64,000 nt of DNA from Cellulomonas fulva (GTDB taxonomy: Bacteria > Actinomycetota > Actinomycetes > Actinomycetales > Cellulomonadaceae): positions 558,001 to 622,000 of the forward strand of contig NZ_JAHBOH010000002.1 of the NCBI RefSeq assembly GCF_018531375.1. The letters run 5' to 3'. The translations under genes were made by a program, and so were the position numbers. Positions 1 to 8,901 of the stretch are shown here, piece after piece. Under the pieces are notes generated by a model that saw only the letters and a list, made by a program, of their open reading frames with translations, ran no database searches and was not told where the DNA came from. The stretch's first letter is position 1. Each line of letters opens with the position of its first letter.

Positions 1-282
1 GCGCAGGCGAGCCAGCTCGCGCCCTTCCTCGGGCAGCTGACGACCGTCGATCGTGATCGTGCCGGAGTCGATCGTCTCGAGCCGGTTGATCGTGCGGCAC
101 AAGGTGGACTTGCCGCTCCCGGACGGCCCGATGATCACCACGACCTCACCGCGCGCGACGGTCAGGTCGATGCTCTTGAGCACGTGGAGCTCGCCGAAGT
201 GCTTGTCGACGCCACGCAGCTCGACGAGTGGCGCGCCCGTCGGGGAGCGCGTCGGTTCGGGTGCCGTCTCGACGTCCGCCAT
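1..282 (-). CDS. Amino-acid ABC transporter ATP-binding protein, N-terminal part (cut by window)
   Basis: The gene runs leftward out of the window and only its first 94 codons are present. The translation has the A-loop region (DKHFGELHVLKSIDL) followed by a Walker A box GPSGSGKS and the phrase STLCRTINRLETIDSGTI, which is typical of the polar amino-acid (glutamate/glutamine) uptake ATPases of the GluA/GlnQ type. It would power a membrane permease with a solute-binding partner, probably encoded to the left. The start ATG at 282 is chosen because a -10 box TAGGTT (294-289) ends six bases before it, which suggests a leaderless mRNA. The exact substrate cannot be read from this fragment. Confidence 0.85.
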   Translation of the reverse strand, partial: MADVETAPEPTRSPTGAPLVELRGVDKHFGELHVLKSIDLTVARGEVVVIIGPSGSGKSTLCRTINRLETIDSGTITIDGRQLPEEGRELARLR

Positions 283-288
283 TGCACG

Positions 289-294
289 AACCTA
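289..294 (-). promoter_or_regulatory. -10 box TAGGTT of the ABC ATPase gene (leaderless)
   Basis: TAGGTT on the minus strand, with six bases (288-283) before the ATG at 282. Transcription would start at or next to the start codon. No clear -35 was seen. Confidence 0.5.
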
Positions 295-391
295 GGGGGA
301 AATGTCCCGTTGCGCGAGCAGCGGGCCTGGTGAGCCGGGGTGCGGGGGCGGCGCCGGCCACCCTCGTCGCGGGGTGCGACCCCGGACGCCG

Positions 392-397
392 TACCCT
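392..397 (+). promoter_or_regulatory. -10 box TACCCT of miaB
   Basis: TACCCT ends eight bases before the ATG at 406 and no Shine-Dalgarno sequence lies between, so a leaderless or nearly leaderless mRNA is likely. Confidence 0.45.
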
Positions 398-405
398 GGA
401 CGGCG

Positions 406-2037
406 ATGTCCACGACCCTCGACCACGCCACCGGGACGACGAGCACGCCGACGGCCTCGTCGGCCCTCGCGCGTCCCGACGCCGGTGCGGGCGCCCTCGC
501 GGGCGACGCGGGCGACGCGCCCCGCACGTACGTCGTCAAGACGCTCGGCTGCCAGATGAACGTGCACGACTCCGAGCACATGGCGGGCATGCTCGAGCAG
601 GCGGGGTACGTCGCCGCCGGCCCCGAGCAGGCCGCCGCGGAGGACGCGGACGTCGTCGTGATCAACACGTGCGCCGTCCGGGAGAACGCCGCGGACAAGC
701 TGTACGGCAACCTCGGCCGGCTCGCGGGTACCAAGCGGCAGCGCCCGGGTGGCATGCAGATCGCCGTGGGCGGCTGCCTGGCGCAGAAGGACCGCGCCGG
801 GATCGTCGAGCGGGCTCCGTGGGTGGACGTCGTGTTCGGCACCCACAACCTCGACGTGCTCCCCGCGCTGCTGGAGCGCGCGCGGCACAACGCGTCCGCG
901 CAGGTCGAGATCGAGGAGTCCCTGCAGGTCTTCCCCTCCACGCTGCCGACCCGCCGCGAGTCGGTCTACGCGGGCTGGGTGTCCATCAGCGTGGGCTGCA
1001 ACAACACCTGCACGTTCTGCATCGTCCCGCACCTGCGCGGCAAGGAGCGGGACCGGCGGCCGGGCGAGATCCTCGCGGAGGTCGAGGCGCTCGTCGCGAC
1101 CGGTGCCATCGAGGTCACGCTGCTGGGCCAGAACGTGAACTCCTACGGCGTCGGCTTCGGTGACCGAGGCGCCTTCGCCAAGCTCCTGCGCGCCGTCGGC
1201 GCGGTCGAGGGCCTCGAGCGCGTCCGGTTCACCTCGCCGCACCCGGCGGCGTTCACCGACGACGTCATCGCGGCGATGGCCGAGACCCCCGCGGTCATGC
1301 CCTCGCTGCACATGCCGCTGCAGTCCGGGTCGGACCGCGTGCTGCGCGCGATGCGACGCTCCTACCGGTCGGAGCGGTTCCTCGGCATCCTCGACCGGGT
1401 GCGCGCGCACATCCCGGACGCGGCGATCACCACGGACATCATCGTCGGCTTCCCGGGGGAGACCGACGACGACTTCGAGGACACGCTCCGCGTCGTCGAG
1501 GCCGCGCGCTTCTCGTCGGCCTTCACGTTCCAGTACTCGCAGCGGCCGGGGACGCCGGCGGCCGACCTGCCGGACCAGCTGCCCAAGGCGGTGGTCCAGG
1601 AGCGCTACGAGCGCCTGGTCGCGCTGCAGGAGCGGATCTGCGCCGAGGAGAACCGCGCGCAGGTGGGTCGCACGGTCGAAGTGCTGGTGTCCGAGGGCGG
1701 CGGCCGCAAGGACGACGCGACCCGTCGGCTGTCCGGCCGGGCCGCCGACAACCGGCTCGTGCACCTCGCGCTGCCGGACGGCCTGGCGCCGGCTGCCGCG
1801 CCGCGGCCCGGTGACCTGGTCACGGTGCAGGTGACGCACGGCGCGCCGCACCACCTCGTCGCGGACTCGGCGCTCGCGGGTGGGGCGTTCGTGGTCCGGC
1901 GCACGCGCGCGGGTGACGCGTGGGAGTCCCGGACCGCGTCCGACGGGCACGCGCACAGCGGGGCGGGCGCGTGCGGCTCCCCGGCCGGACCCGCCGGTCC
2001 GGTCAGCCTCGGCATGCCCACCCTGGGCACGCGCTGA
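406..2037 (+). CDS. miaB: tRNA-2-methylthio-N6-dimethylallyladenosine synthase MiaB
   Basis: MiaB is a radical-SAM methylthiotransferase that adds the 2-methylthio group to i6A37 of tRNAs reading UNN codons, after MiaA has made i6A (miaA lies 9.8 kb downstream). The 543-residue protein has the N-terminal UPF0004 domain ([13 protein letters not shown], then NTCAVRENA), the radical-SAM cluster CNNTCTFC (Cys198, Cys202, Cys205), the phrase [10 protein letters not shown], and a C-terminal TRAM domain ([15 protein letters not shown]). The reading frame is open from 340, but the ATG at 406 directly follows the -10 box and begins a plausible Thr/Ser/Ala-rich lead before the conserved domain. The last 60 residues are Gly/Ala/Pro-rich and not part of the family core. 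Confidence 0.95.
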   Translation: MSTTLDHATGTTSTPTASSALARPDAGAGALAGDAGDAPRTYVVKTLGCQMNVHDSEHMAGMLEQAGYVAAGPEQAAAEDADVVVINTCAVRENAADKLYGNLGRLAGTKRQRPGGMQIAVGGCLAQKDRAGIVERAPWVDVVFGTHNLDVLPALLERARHNASAQVEIEESLQVFPSTLPTRRESVYAGWVSISVGCNNTCTFCIVPHLRGKERDRRPGEILAEVEALVATGAIEVTLLGQNVNSYGVGFGDRGAFAKLLRAVGAVEGLERVRFTSPHPAAFTDDVIAAMAETPAVMPSLHMPLQSGSDRVLRAMRRSYRSERFLGILDRVRAHIPDAAITTDIIVGFPGETDDDFEDTLRVVEAARFSSAFTFQYSQRPGTPAADLPDQLPKAVVQERYERLVALQERICAEENRAQVGRTVEVLVSEGGGRKDDATRRLSGRAADNRLVHLALPDGLAPAAAPRPGDLVTVQVTHGAPHHLVADSALAGGAFVVRRTRAGDAWESRTASDGHAHSGAGACGSPAGPAGPVSLGMPTLGTR

Positions 2038-2179
2038 CCCACCGCGGAGCGCCCCCGGTGCCCGCGGGCGTCATCCCTGAGGCGGATCCTGCGTGTCGGC
2101 CCGCGCCGCTACTGTCGCGCTGCGGCCCGCGGTGGGCCGTTCGGCACGGTGTGCCGCCCGCCAGCAGGGGAGCTCGTCG

Positions 2180-4960
2180 ATGCGGTTCAGGACCAGGGGG
2201 AGGGCGCTGCTCGGCGGCGCCGTGACGATCGGGGCGCTGCTCGCGGCGGGGCTCGGCCCGGCGGCAGGCGCGGAGCCGGAGCCGGGCGGGACGCGCGCGG
2301 CGTCGGGCGTGAGCGTGTCCAGCACGGGGGGCGCGGCCGGGCCGGGTGCGGTCGACCCGGGCGACGTGCGCGTCGCGCGGGACCGGACGGGGAGCACCGT
2401 GTCGTGGATCCCGTCGCGACCCGTCGGGTTCGGGGACGCGCGGGTCGAGTTCCGCGCGGGCGACGAGCTCCTGGGCGTCCCGGTACCGGTGGGGCCGGCG
2501 TACGTGCTGCGGGTGCCCGGCCGGTCCGACGTGCAGGCACAGGACGTCACCGTCACGCTCGGCACCCGGGTGCTGGCCGGCCCGGACAGCCCGGCCGCGG
2601 CACCGAGCGCGCGCACCTCGGTCCCGCCGGTCGAGGACGTCCTCCCGAGGGATCCGGGCACCCGTGGGACGTACTCGACCACGAGCTGGGAGTACCGGCT
2701 GCCGTCGGTCGCGCTCGCTGGGCTGCCGGCGAAGGTCGAGATGCTGGGCAAGGTCGTCGCGCCGACGCGCTTGGTGGGCGACCGGCCCGTGGTGCTCTTC
2801 CTGCACGGCCGGCACACCACCTGCTATCAGAAGGGCAGCGACGGTCTCTCGATCGACTGGCCGTGCCCGTCGGGGTGGAGCGCCATCCCGAGCCACCGCG
2901 GGTACGCGCAGGCCCAGCAGCTGCTCGCGAGCCAGGGCTACGTGACCGTCTCGATCTCGGCGAACGGCGTGAACGGGCAGGACGACGCGCTGCTCGACGC
3001 GGGAGCCGACGCGCGGGCCGCCCTGGTGCGTCGGCATCTCGACGTCCTCGCCGACTGGGACGCCGGACGGGGCGACGGCCCTGCCCAGCGCACGGCGCTC
3101 ACCGGCCACCTGGCGATGCGCCGCGTGATGACGGTCGGGCACTCGCGGGGCGGCGAGGGCGTCCAGCGGGCCGCGCTCCAGACGCAGGCGGGGGACCGGT
3201 TCACCATCGCGGGTCAGGTGCTCGTGGCCCCGACGGACTTCGGCCAGCAGGTCGCGGTGGGCGTCCCGACGACGGTCCTCCTGCCGTACTGCGACGGCGA
3301 CGTCTCCGACCTGCAGGGGCAGATGGTCGTCGACCAGGGTGCGCGCGTTGCGGCGGGCGACCGCGCGACGCGGTCGGCGGTCCTGGTCATGGGCGCGAAC
3401 CACAACTACTTCAACTCGGAGTGGACGCCCGGCAGCGCCGCGGCGCCTGCGTGGGACGACTGGTGGAACGCGTCGGACGCGGTCTGCGGTGACGAGGCGC
3501 CGCAGCGGCTCTCCGCGGCGCAGCAGCGGGCGGTGGGGGCGACGTACGTCGCTGCTGCGGCCCGCACCTACCTCACCTCGGACACGTCGGCGCTGCCGCT
3601 GCTCGACGGCACGGCGGTCCGCGCGCCGTCCGCCGGCACGGCGGTCGTGCTCTCGCACGCGGTGGGCGGCCGCCGCAGCACGCTCGTCGTCCCCGGGGAG
3701 CGGGGGACGCTCACGGGACGTGGCGGCATGACGGTGACCCCGTGCGTCGGCGCACGCACGCCGGGCTCGGAGCTCGCACGATGCGGCCGCGACCTCGGCT
3801 CGCCGCACTGGACCCCGCAGTCCTGGTCCTGGGCGGGCCCGGCCGGCGAGCTCGTGCGGCTGAGCTGGACGGCCAAGGGCGCGACGGCGACGCTGCCGGT
3901 GACCACCGACCTGCGGTACCGCAGCCATCTCGACCTCCGGCTGGTCGCACCGCCGCAGTCGACGACGCCGAGCGTCGAGGTCGTGTTCCGCGACCGACGG
4001 GGCCGAGCGGTCGCCGCGCGGCCGGTGCGTCAGGCCGTGCCGCTCCCGACGCACGAGTCCGGCCACGAGTGGGCGCAGAACGTCCGGGTGCCCATCCCCG
4101 CCGGCGTCGACCGAGCGGCGCTCACCTCGATCTCCCTGCGCTCGACCTCGTCGACCGGGACGCTGCTCCTGCTCGACGCGAGCGCGGCTGCACGCGGCCT
4201 CGCGAGCTCGACCGCGACGGTCCGCTCGTTGCCGCGCATCGCGGTCCCGGCGACGACGACGATCGACGCGACCGGCTCGGGTGACGAGACCGTGACGGTC
4301 CGCGTGCCCGTGACCGGCACGGTGCGCGCCCCGGCGATCGTCGAGCTCATGGCGGCGGACTCCAGCGGGCGGGCGCAGCTCCACCGGGTGACGCTCCGTC
4401 CGGGCCAGCGAGCGCTGGAGGTGCCGGTCTCCTACGCCGGCGACGACGCGTACGCCGATGACGCCAGCGGCGTCCCTGCCTACGTCGTGGCCGTCCGTGC
4501 CGTGCGCAACGTGAGCGTCGACGACTACATCGGCGACGTCCAGGTGCGCTCGGGCGTACCGCGGCCGACGTTCTCGGTCGAGGCCGCGGCGGCGTCCGCG
4601 GGGCCCGGGGAGAGCCTGACGTGGCGCCTGCGGCTCAGCGGGCCGACGACGCAGGAGGTGTACGTGCCCATCAGGGCGGTCGTCCCCGACGGTGCCGAGC
4701 TGACGGTCGGTGACCTCCTGCCCGGGTGGGCGGCGGCCAACCTCCCCGCGGTCCTGCCCGCGAGCACGCCGCTGAGCGAGTCCGGGTTGAGGCTGCTGGT
4801 GGCGGTCCCCGCGTACGCGACCTCGGTCCTGGTCGAGGTCCCGATCCGGCAGGGCATCACGTTCACCGGCAGCCGGACGGTCGAGCTCGTGGCGAGCACC
4901 AAGCAGTTCGGGCCGCGGTCGCTCACTCTCGCCGGTACGGTCACGAGACCCGGTTCCTGA
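2180..4960 (+). CDS. Large secreted alpha/beta-hydrolase-like protein
   Basis: A 926-residue protein starting at an ATG preceded by a good Shine-Dalgarno (caggggag). Residues 1-30 form a Sec signal peptide (Arg-rich start, then GGAVTIGALLAAGLGPAAGA). The middle part reads like an alpha/beta hydrolase: FLHGRHTTCY near the oxyanion hole, nucleophile elbow GHSRGG with Ser322, an acidic turn LPYCDGDVSDLQ and a candidate His in GANHNYFNSEW. About 500 residues of Ser/Thr/Val-rich beta-type sequence follow, which I do not recognise as a named domain. The upstream frame reaches 2093 but lacks a signal-peptide-compatible start. The substrate is unknown; an esterase, lipase or cutinase-like role on an extracellular polymer is only a guess. 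It ends against a strong hairpin shared with the convergent YbjN gene. Confidence 0.75.
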   Translation: MRFRTRGRALLGGAVTIGALLAAGLGPAAGAEPEPGGTRAASGVSVSSTGGAAGPGAVDPGDVRVARDRTGSTVSWIPSRPVGFGDARVEFRAGDELLGVPVPVGPAYVLRVPGRSDVQAQDVTVTLGTRVLAGPDSPAAAPSARTSVPPVEDVLPRDPGTRGTYSTTSWEYRLPSVALAGLPAKVEMLGKVVAPTRLVGDRPVVLFLHGRHTTCYQKGSDGLSIDWPCPSGWSAIPSHRGYAQAQQLLASQGYVTVSISANGVNGQDDALLDAGADARAALVRRHLDVLADWDAGRGDGPAQRTALTGHLAMRRVMTVGHSRGGEGVQRAALQTQAGDRFTIAGQVLVAPTDFGQQVAVGVPTTVLLPYCDGDVSDLQGQMVVDQGARVAAGDRATRSAVLVMGANHNYFNSEWTPGSAAAPAWDDWWNASDAVCGDEAPQRLSAAQQRAVGATYVAAAARTYLTSDTSALPLLDGTAVRAPSAGTAVVLSHAVGGRRSTLVVPGERGTLTGRGGMTVTPCVGARTPGSELARCGRDLGSPHWTPQSWSWAGPAGELVRLSWTAKGATATLPVTTDLRYRSHLDLRLVAPPQSTTPSVEVVFRDRRGRAVAARPVRQAVPLPTHESGHEWAQNVRVPIPAGVDRAALTSISLRSTSSTGTLLLLDASAAARGLASSTATVRSLPRIAVPATTTIDATGSGDETVTVRVPVTGTVRAPAIVELMAADSSGRAQLHRVTLRPGQRALEVPVSYAGDDAYADDASGVPAYVVAVRAVRNVSVDDYIGDVQVRSGVPRPTFSVEAAAASAGPGESLTWRLRLSGPTTQEVYVPIRAVVPDGAELTVGDLLPGWAAANLPAVLPASTPLSESGLRLLVAVPAYATSVLVEVPIRQGITFTGSRTVELVASTKQFGPRSLTLAGTVTRPGS

Positions 4961-4968
4961 GCGCGGGC

Positions 4969-4993
4969 GGGGCCGCGCGCGCCGCGCGGCCCC
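4969..4993. terminator. Bidirectional terminator hairpin
   Basis: A perfect 11-bp stem (4969-4979 with 4983-4993) closes a 3-base loop between two convergent genes. It lacks a T-run, as is usual in such GC-rich genomes. Confidence 0.6.
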
Positions 4994-4994
4994 G

Positions 4995-5522
4995 TCAGTT
5001 GTCGGGCACCTCCGGTGCCGGGCCGCCTGACGGCAGGGTGGCCTCGAGAGCCGCGAAGAGCTGGACGCCCGTGCCCAGGCCGCACGCGAGGATCTGCTCG
5101 AGCTGGGCGTCCGTGGCGCCCGGCTCGAAGTCGGCGGACACCTCGCTGTACAGCGCGAGCATGCCCTCCTCCTCGCGCACGTAGGCCTTGGGCCAGATGC
5201 GCTCGCGGTTCCAGTCGTTGAGCGCCAGACCGACGGCCGCGCGCTGCTCGAGCGGGAGCTGGCGGTGCCAGCGCCCGCGGATCTGGACGATCTCCGCGTG
5301 GTCACCGAGCAGCAGGAACCAGAACCGGCTGCCGTCCCAGGTGCCCGTGAGGTCGCCGTCCTCGTCGACCACGAACCGGTAGCCCTTGGTCAGCAGGTAG
5401 TCCCCGACGCGGTCGCGCGTGACGGGTGTGGGCTCCTGGGTGTCGGCCGGCGGGCGCTTGGTCGGCTTCGGGAGACCGCCGAGCACGCGCTGGAGCCAGC
5501 TCTGGCGGTTCTGCCCGCTCAC
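4995..5522 (-). CDS. YbjN domain protein (copy 2 of 3)
   Basis: A 175-residue cytoplasmic protein of the YbjN family (type III secretion chaperone-like fold). Family signatures are visible in order: GYRFVVDEDGDLTGTW, FWFLLLGDHAEIVQIRGRW, LNDWNRERIWPKAYV, then an acidic LYSEVSADFEPGATDAQLEQIL. The start is GTG at 5522, overlapping the stop of the upstream paralogue by four bases (GTGA), so the two are translationally coupled. YbjN proteins are linked to stress and motility phenotypes in enterobacteria; the function in actinobacteria is not established. Two paralogues lie beside it. Confidence 0.85.
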   Translation of the reverse strand: MSGQNRQSWLQRVLGGLPKPTKRPPADTQEPTPVTRDRVGDYLLTKGYRFVVDEDGDLTGTWDGSRFWFLLLGDHAEIVQIRGRWHRQLPLEQRAAVGLALNDWNRERIWPKAYVREEEGMLALYSEVSADFEPGATDAQLEQILACGLGTGVQLFAALEATLPSGGPAPEVPDN

Positions 5523-6118
5523 GGCGCGCTCCCGGCGGGGTCGGGGTACTTCTCCTCGAGGGCGTCGAAGAACATGCTCCCGGTCGACAGCCCGCAGAAC
5601 AGCAGCTGGGAGAGCTGCGCGTCGGTCGCGCCGTGCTCCAGGTCGGTCGCGACCTCGGAGACGACGTGCACGCGCCCGTTGTCCCGGACCCGGACGTAGG
5701 CCTTGGGCCAGATGCGGTCGGCGTTCCACTCGTTGCACAGGTCGAGCACCTCCTCGAGGCGCTCGATCGAGATCTCGCGGTGCCACTGCCCCCGTACCTG
5801 CAGGATCTCGGCACGCTCCCCGAACAGGAAGAAGTAGAACAGCCGACCGCGCCACAACCCGCCGAGGTCGCCGTCGTTGTCGACGAAGTAGCTGAACTGG
5901 TTCTCGCTCATCCACGCCGCGATGCGTGCCGGGCTCACCGGCGTGGGGTTGTCCGGCGCGGGCTCCGCGACGCCGAGCTCGCGGGCGAGCAGGCGGGCCA
6001 CGCTCGCGTGCAGCTCCGAGTCGGTCGGCTCCGGGCCGACGCTCGTCGCCGTCTCGTCGTGCCGGCGCGCCCGCACGCGGCGCCACCACGGGCGGTGCGG
6101 TTCGTGCTGCGCGGCCAT
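5519..6118 (-). CDS. YbjN domain protein (copy 1 of 3)
   Basis: A 199-residue YbjN family protein with a 60-residue basic and acidic N-terminal extension before the domain. The domain shows MSENQFSYFVDNDGDLGGLW, FYFFLFGERAEILQVRGQW, LCNEWNADRIWPKAYV and VVSEVATDLEHGATDAQL. The order and spacing match the two neighbouring copies. It starts at ATG 6118, six bases after a -10 TAGTGT, so the two-gene minus-strand operon (this gene plus 4995-5522) is probably transcribed without a leader. Confidence 0.87.
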   Translation of the reverse strand: MAAQHEPHRPWWRRVRARRHDETATSVGPEPTDSELHASVARLLARELGVAEPAPDNPTPVSPARIAAWMSENQFSYFVDNDGDLGGLWRGRLFYFFLFGERAEILQVRGQWHREISIERLEEVLDLCNEWNADRIWPKAYVRVRDNGRVHVVSEVATDLEHGATDAQLSQLLFCGLSTGSMFFDALEEKYPDPAGSAP

Positions 6119-6124
6119 GGGCCG

Positions 6125-6130
6125 ACACTA
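6125..6130 (-). promoter_or_regulatory. -10 box TAGTGT of the YbjN pair (leaderless)
   Basis: TAGTGT read leftward, then six bases, then ATG at 6118. There is no ribosome-binding site in the gap. Confidence 0.5.
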
Positions 6131-6230
6131 CCCGCGCGCCCGCCGCGACGCCGGGAACGTCCGGCGTCCCACCCCGTGGGACATGTCCGGGTTCGGCACG
6201 GGTTGCCCCTCGCGCCCGGCCCCCGGGCGT

Positions 6231-6236
6231 TAGGGT
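6231..6236 (+). promoter_or_regulatory. -10 box TAGGGT of the YbjN-HSP90-TPR operon
   Basis: TAGGGT lies about 75 bases before the ATG at 6311. Unlike its divergent neighbour this mRNA would carry a leader with a Shine-Dalgarno (gaggagg near 6296). No convincing -35 at 17 bp. Confidence 0.4.
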
Positions 6237-6310
6237 CGACGGCGGCGCATGCGGCCCGCCCGGACGGGGCCGACCGTCGCGCCCGCCAACCGACGAGGAG
6301 GACGGTCCCG

Positions 6311-6817
6311 ATGGGGTTCTTCAACAAGCCTGACGCGCTGCCGGACCAGCCGGGGGCCGCGCTCGCCCCGCTGAGCCACGACCGGATCACCGCGGTGCTC
6401 GACGCGCGTGGCTACAACTACGGCATCGACGACGACGGCGACATCGGCGGCATCTGGGACGACCACGTCTTCTACTTCCTGCGGATCGGCCAGGAGCAGG
6501 AGTACCTCCAGGTGCGCGGCCGCTGGTCCCGTCCCCTGTCCGCCTCGCACTACACGGCGGTCCTCGAGCTCGCCAACCAGTGGAACACCGACAAGGTCTT
6601 CCCCAAGACGTACGTGCGCGTCGAGGACGGCGAGCTCGGTGTCTACGCGGAGCACTCGGTGGACTACGAGAAGGGCGTGGCCGACGAGCAGATCGACCAG
6701 CACCTCGCGTGCGGCGTGTCGACCGCGCTCTCGTTCTTCGGCCTGCTCGACGAGCGGTTCCCCGAGGCGGTCGAGGAGCACCGCGTCCGGGCGCAGGCCG
6801 CGCGCGCCCCGGAGTGA
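6311..6817 (+). CDS. YbjN domain protein (copy 3 of 3)
   Basis: A 168-residue YbjN protein transcribed opposite to the other two copies. It keeps every family block: GYNYGIDDDGDIGGIW, FYFLRIGQEQEYLQVRGRW, LANQWNTDKVFPKTYV and YAEHSVDYEKGVADEQI. The ATG at 6311 has the Shine-Dalgarno gaggagg about ten bases upstream. Its stop overlaps the GTG start of the HSP90-family gene (GTGA), so it is the first cistron of a three-gene operon with an HSP90-type ATPase and a TPR protein. That placement suggests a chaperone-like or client role, but this is inference. Confidence 0.88.
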   Translation: MGFFNKPDALPDQPGAALAPLSHDRITAVLDARGYNYGIDDDGDIGGIWDDHVFYFLRIGQEQEYLQVRGRWSRPLSASHYTAVLELANQWNTDKVFPKTYVRVEDGELGVYAEHSVDYEKGVADEQIDQHLACGVSTALSFFGLLDERFPEAVEEHRVRAQAARAPE

Positions 6818-8901
6818 GCGGGTCCGCCGCGGGAGGTGAGCCGGGCGCCCACGCGTTCCAGGTCGACCTGCGCGGTGTCGTCGACCTGCTCGCCCGGCAC
6901 CTCTACTCCGGTCCGCGGGTGTACCTGCGGGAGCTCCTGCAGAACGGGGTCGACGCCATCACCGCGCGCCGGGCGGTCGATGCCGGGGCACCCGCGCGGG
7001 TGCGGCTGCGGCCGCTGCCCGGCGGGGGGCTCGAGGTCACCGACTCGGGCGTCGGGCTCACCCCGCAGGAGGCCCGCGACCTCCTCGCGACGATCGGTCG
7101 GTCGTCGAAGCGCGACCTCGACCTGGGCGTCGGCCGCGACGAGTTCCTGGGGCAGTTCGGCATCGGGCTGCTGTCCGCGTTCATGGTCGCGGAGAGCATC
7201 GAGCTCGTCTCGCGCTCCGCGGTGGACCCGACGGCACCGGCGGTGCGCTGGCGCGGCTTCGACGACGGCAGCTACACGCTGGACGTGCTGCCCGACGCGT
7301 CGGTCGAGCCGGGCTCGACCGTGCGGCTGCAGCCGCGCCGTGACGCCGAGCACTGGCTCGAGCCGGCGACGGTGGTGACGCTCGCCGAGGAGTTCGGCGG
7401 GCTGCTGCCCGTCGACGTCGCGGTCGAGGTGCCGCTGCACGCTCCCGGGCAGCCCGACGAGCCAGCGCACGGCGAGCAGGCCAACAGCGAGCAGGCCAAC
7501 AGCGAGCGGGCGCACGACGAGCGGCAGCGCGTCTGGCGCCGGACGAGCGCGACCGAGCTCCCGTGGCGCGCCGCGCGGCCCGACGAGGACGCGGAGGACC
7601 GGGCCACGCGTCTCGCGGGCTACTGCGAGCGCACGTTCGGCTTCGTGCCGCTCGCGCACATCGACCTCGACGTCCCGGTCGCGGGCGTGAGCGGGGTCGC
7701 GTTCGTCCTCCCGCAGAGCGCCCCGGCGTCGTCGGCGGTGCACCGCGTGTACCTCAAGCGCATGCTCCTGGGCACGCGCGTGCCGCAGGTGCTGCCCGAC
7801 TGGGCGTTCTTCGCGCGATGCGTGCTCGACGCGACCGCGCTCCGCCCGACGGCCTCGCGGGAGGCGCTCTACGAGGACGAGGTGCTCCTCGCCACGCGCG
7901 ACGCCCTGGGTGCCGCGGTGCGGGCGTGGACGCTCGACACGTTGCGCGCGCGCTCGGCGCTCACCCGCCGCTTCGTCGACGCGCACCACCTCGCGCTGCG
8001 TGCGCTCGCGACGACGGACGACGACCTGCTCGACCTCGCGGCCGACGCGCTGCCGTACGAGACGACGGACGGGGTGCGCACGCTGACCGAGGTGCGCGAG
8101 GAGACGGGCGGCGTGGTCTACGCCTCCACCGTCGAGGAGTACCGCCGCATCGCCGCCGTGGCACGGGCGCAGGGCCTCGTCGTCGTGAACGCGGGGTACG
8201 TGTACGACGCGGACATCCTCGCGCGGCTGGCGCGCCGGCACCCGACCTGGGGCGTGCGCCCGCTCGGCGCGCAGGACGTCGCCCAGGTGCTGTCGACGCT
8301 GCCGCCGGTCCGCGAGATCGAGCTCGCGTCGTTCGTCGCGTCGACGAACGCGGTCCTCGAGCCGCTCGAGTGCGAGGTGCAGCTGCGCGAGTTCGAGCCG
8401 ACGAGCCTGCCCGCGCTGCTCCTGCAGGACCGCGACGGCGAGCACCGGCGCACGCTCGCCCGCACGGTCGCCGAGGGGGACGACCTGTGGGGCGAGGTGC
8501 TCGCGGGCTTCGCCGAGGACGCGCAGCCTCGTCGGCTCGTGCTCAACTGCGCGAACCCCGTCGTCGGGCGCCTCGTGGACGCGCCGCCGGGCGAGGTCCG
8601 GGACGCGGGCGTGCGCTCGTTGTACGTCTCCGCGACGCTCCTGGCGGGCGAGCCGTTGCGCGCCCGCGACGCCGAGCTGATGAACGGGTCGCTCTCGGTG
8701 CTGCTCGAGGCGGGTCTGCCCGCCGTCACGTCCGAGACCGGCCGGGGACCCAGCGCGGACCCCGCCCCGGACCCCACCCCGGACCCCACCCCGGACCCCA
8801 CGACTGACCCCACGACTGACCCCACGACTGACCCCACGACTGACCCCACGACTGACCGCGCCCCGAAGCCCACGCACGACCCCACGGAAGGACACCGGTG
8901 A
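6814..8901 (+). CDS. HSP90 family (HtpG-like) ATPase
   Basis: A 695-residue protein starting at GTG 6814, overlapping the YbjN gene. The N-terminal GHKL ATP-binding fold is clear: LRELLQNGVDAIT (Glu40, Asn44), DSGVGLTPQEA, then GQFGIGLLSAFMV. The middle domain follows (FGFVPLAHIDLDVPV, LKRMLLGTRVPQVLPDWAFF, SREALYEDEVL). This matches the divergent actinobacterial HSP90 branch more than canonical HtpG. Insert 7474-7509 carries a short in-frame duplication (EQANS). The last 45 residues are an in-frame minisatellite giving PDPT and TTDP repeats, unlikely to be folded. The stop overlaps the GTG of the TPR gene, so the two proteins are made together. Confidence 0.85.
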   Translation: MSGSAAGGEPGAHAFQVDLRGVVDLLARHLYSGPRVYLRELLQNGVDAITARRAVDAGAPARVRLRPLPGGGLEVTDSGVGLTPQEARDLLATIGRSSKRDLDLGVGRDEFLGQFGIGLLSAFMVAESIELVSRSAVDPTAPAVRWRGFDDGSYTLDVLPDASVEPGSTVRLQPRRDAEHWLEPATVVTLAEEFGGLLPVDVAVEVPLHAPGQPDEPAHGEQANSEQANSERAHDERQRVWRRTSATELPWRAARPDEDAEDRATRLAGYCERTFGFVPLAHIDLDVPVAGVSGVAFVLPQSAPASSAVHRVYLKRMLLGTRVPQVLPDWAFFARCVLDATALRPTASREALYEDEVLLATRDALGAAVRAWTLDTLRARSALTRRFVDAHHLALRALATTDDDLLDLAADALPYETTDGVRTLTEVREETGGVVYASTVEEYRRIAAVARAQGLVVVNAGYVYDADILARLARRHPTWGVRPLGAQDVAQVLSTLPPVREIELASFVASTNAVLEPLECEVQLREFEPTSLPALLLQDRDGEHRRTLARTVAEGDDLWGEVLAGFAEDAQPRRLVLNCANPVVGRLVDAPPGEVRDAGVRSLYVSATLLAGEPLRARDAELMNGSLSVLLEAGLPAVTSETGRGPSADPAPDPTPDPTPDPTTDPTTDPTTDPTTDPTTDRAPKPTHDPTEGHR
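8767..8856 (+). repeat. In-frame 12-bp minisatellite at the 3' end of the HSP90-family gene
   Basis: Three 12-bp units coding PDPT (from 8767) run into five 12-bp units coding TTDP (8800-8856). Both arrays keep the frame, so copy number changes would lengthen or shorten the tail without breaking the protein. Confidence 0.9.

Noticed and set aside
2003-5305. 1100-residue minus-strand frame and other long antisense frames
   Set aside because: In DNA this GC-rich, stop codons are rare in frames antisense to real genes. The product is an Arg/Ala shadow of the secreted hydrolase.
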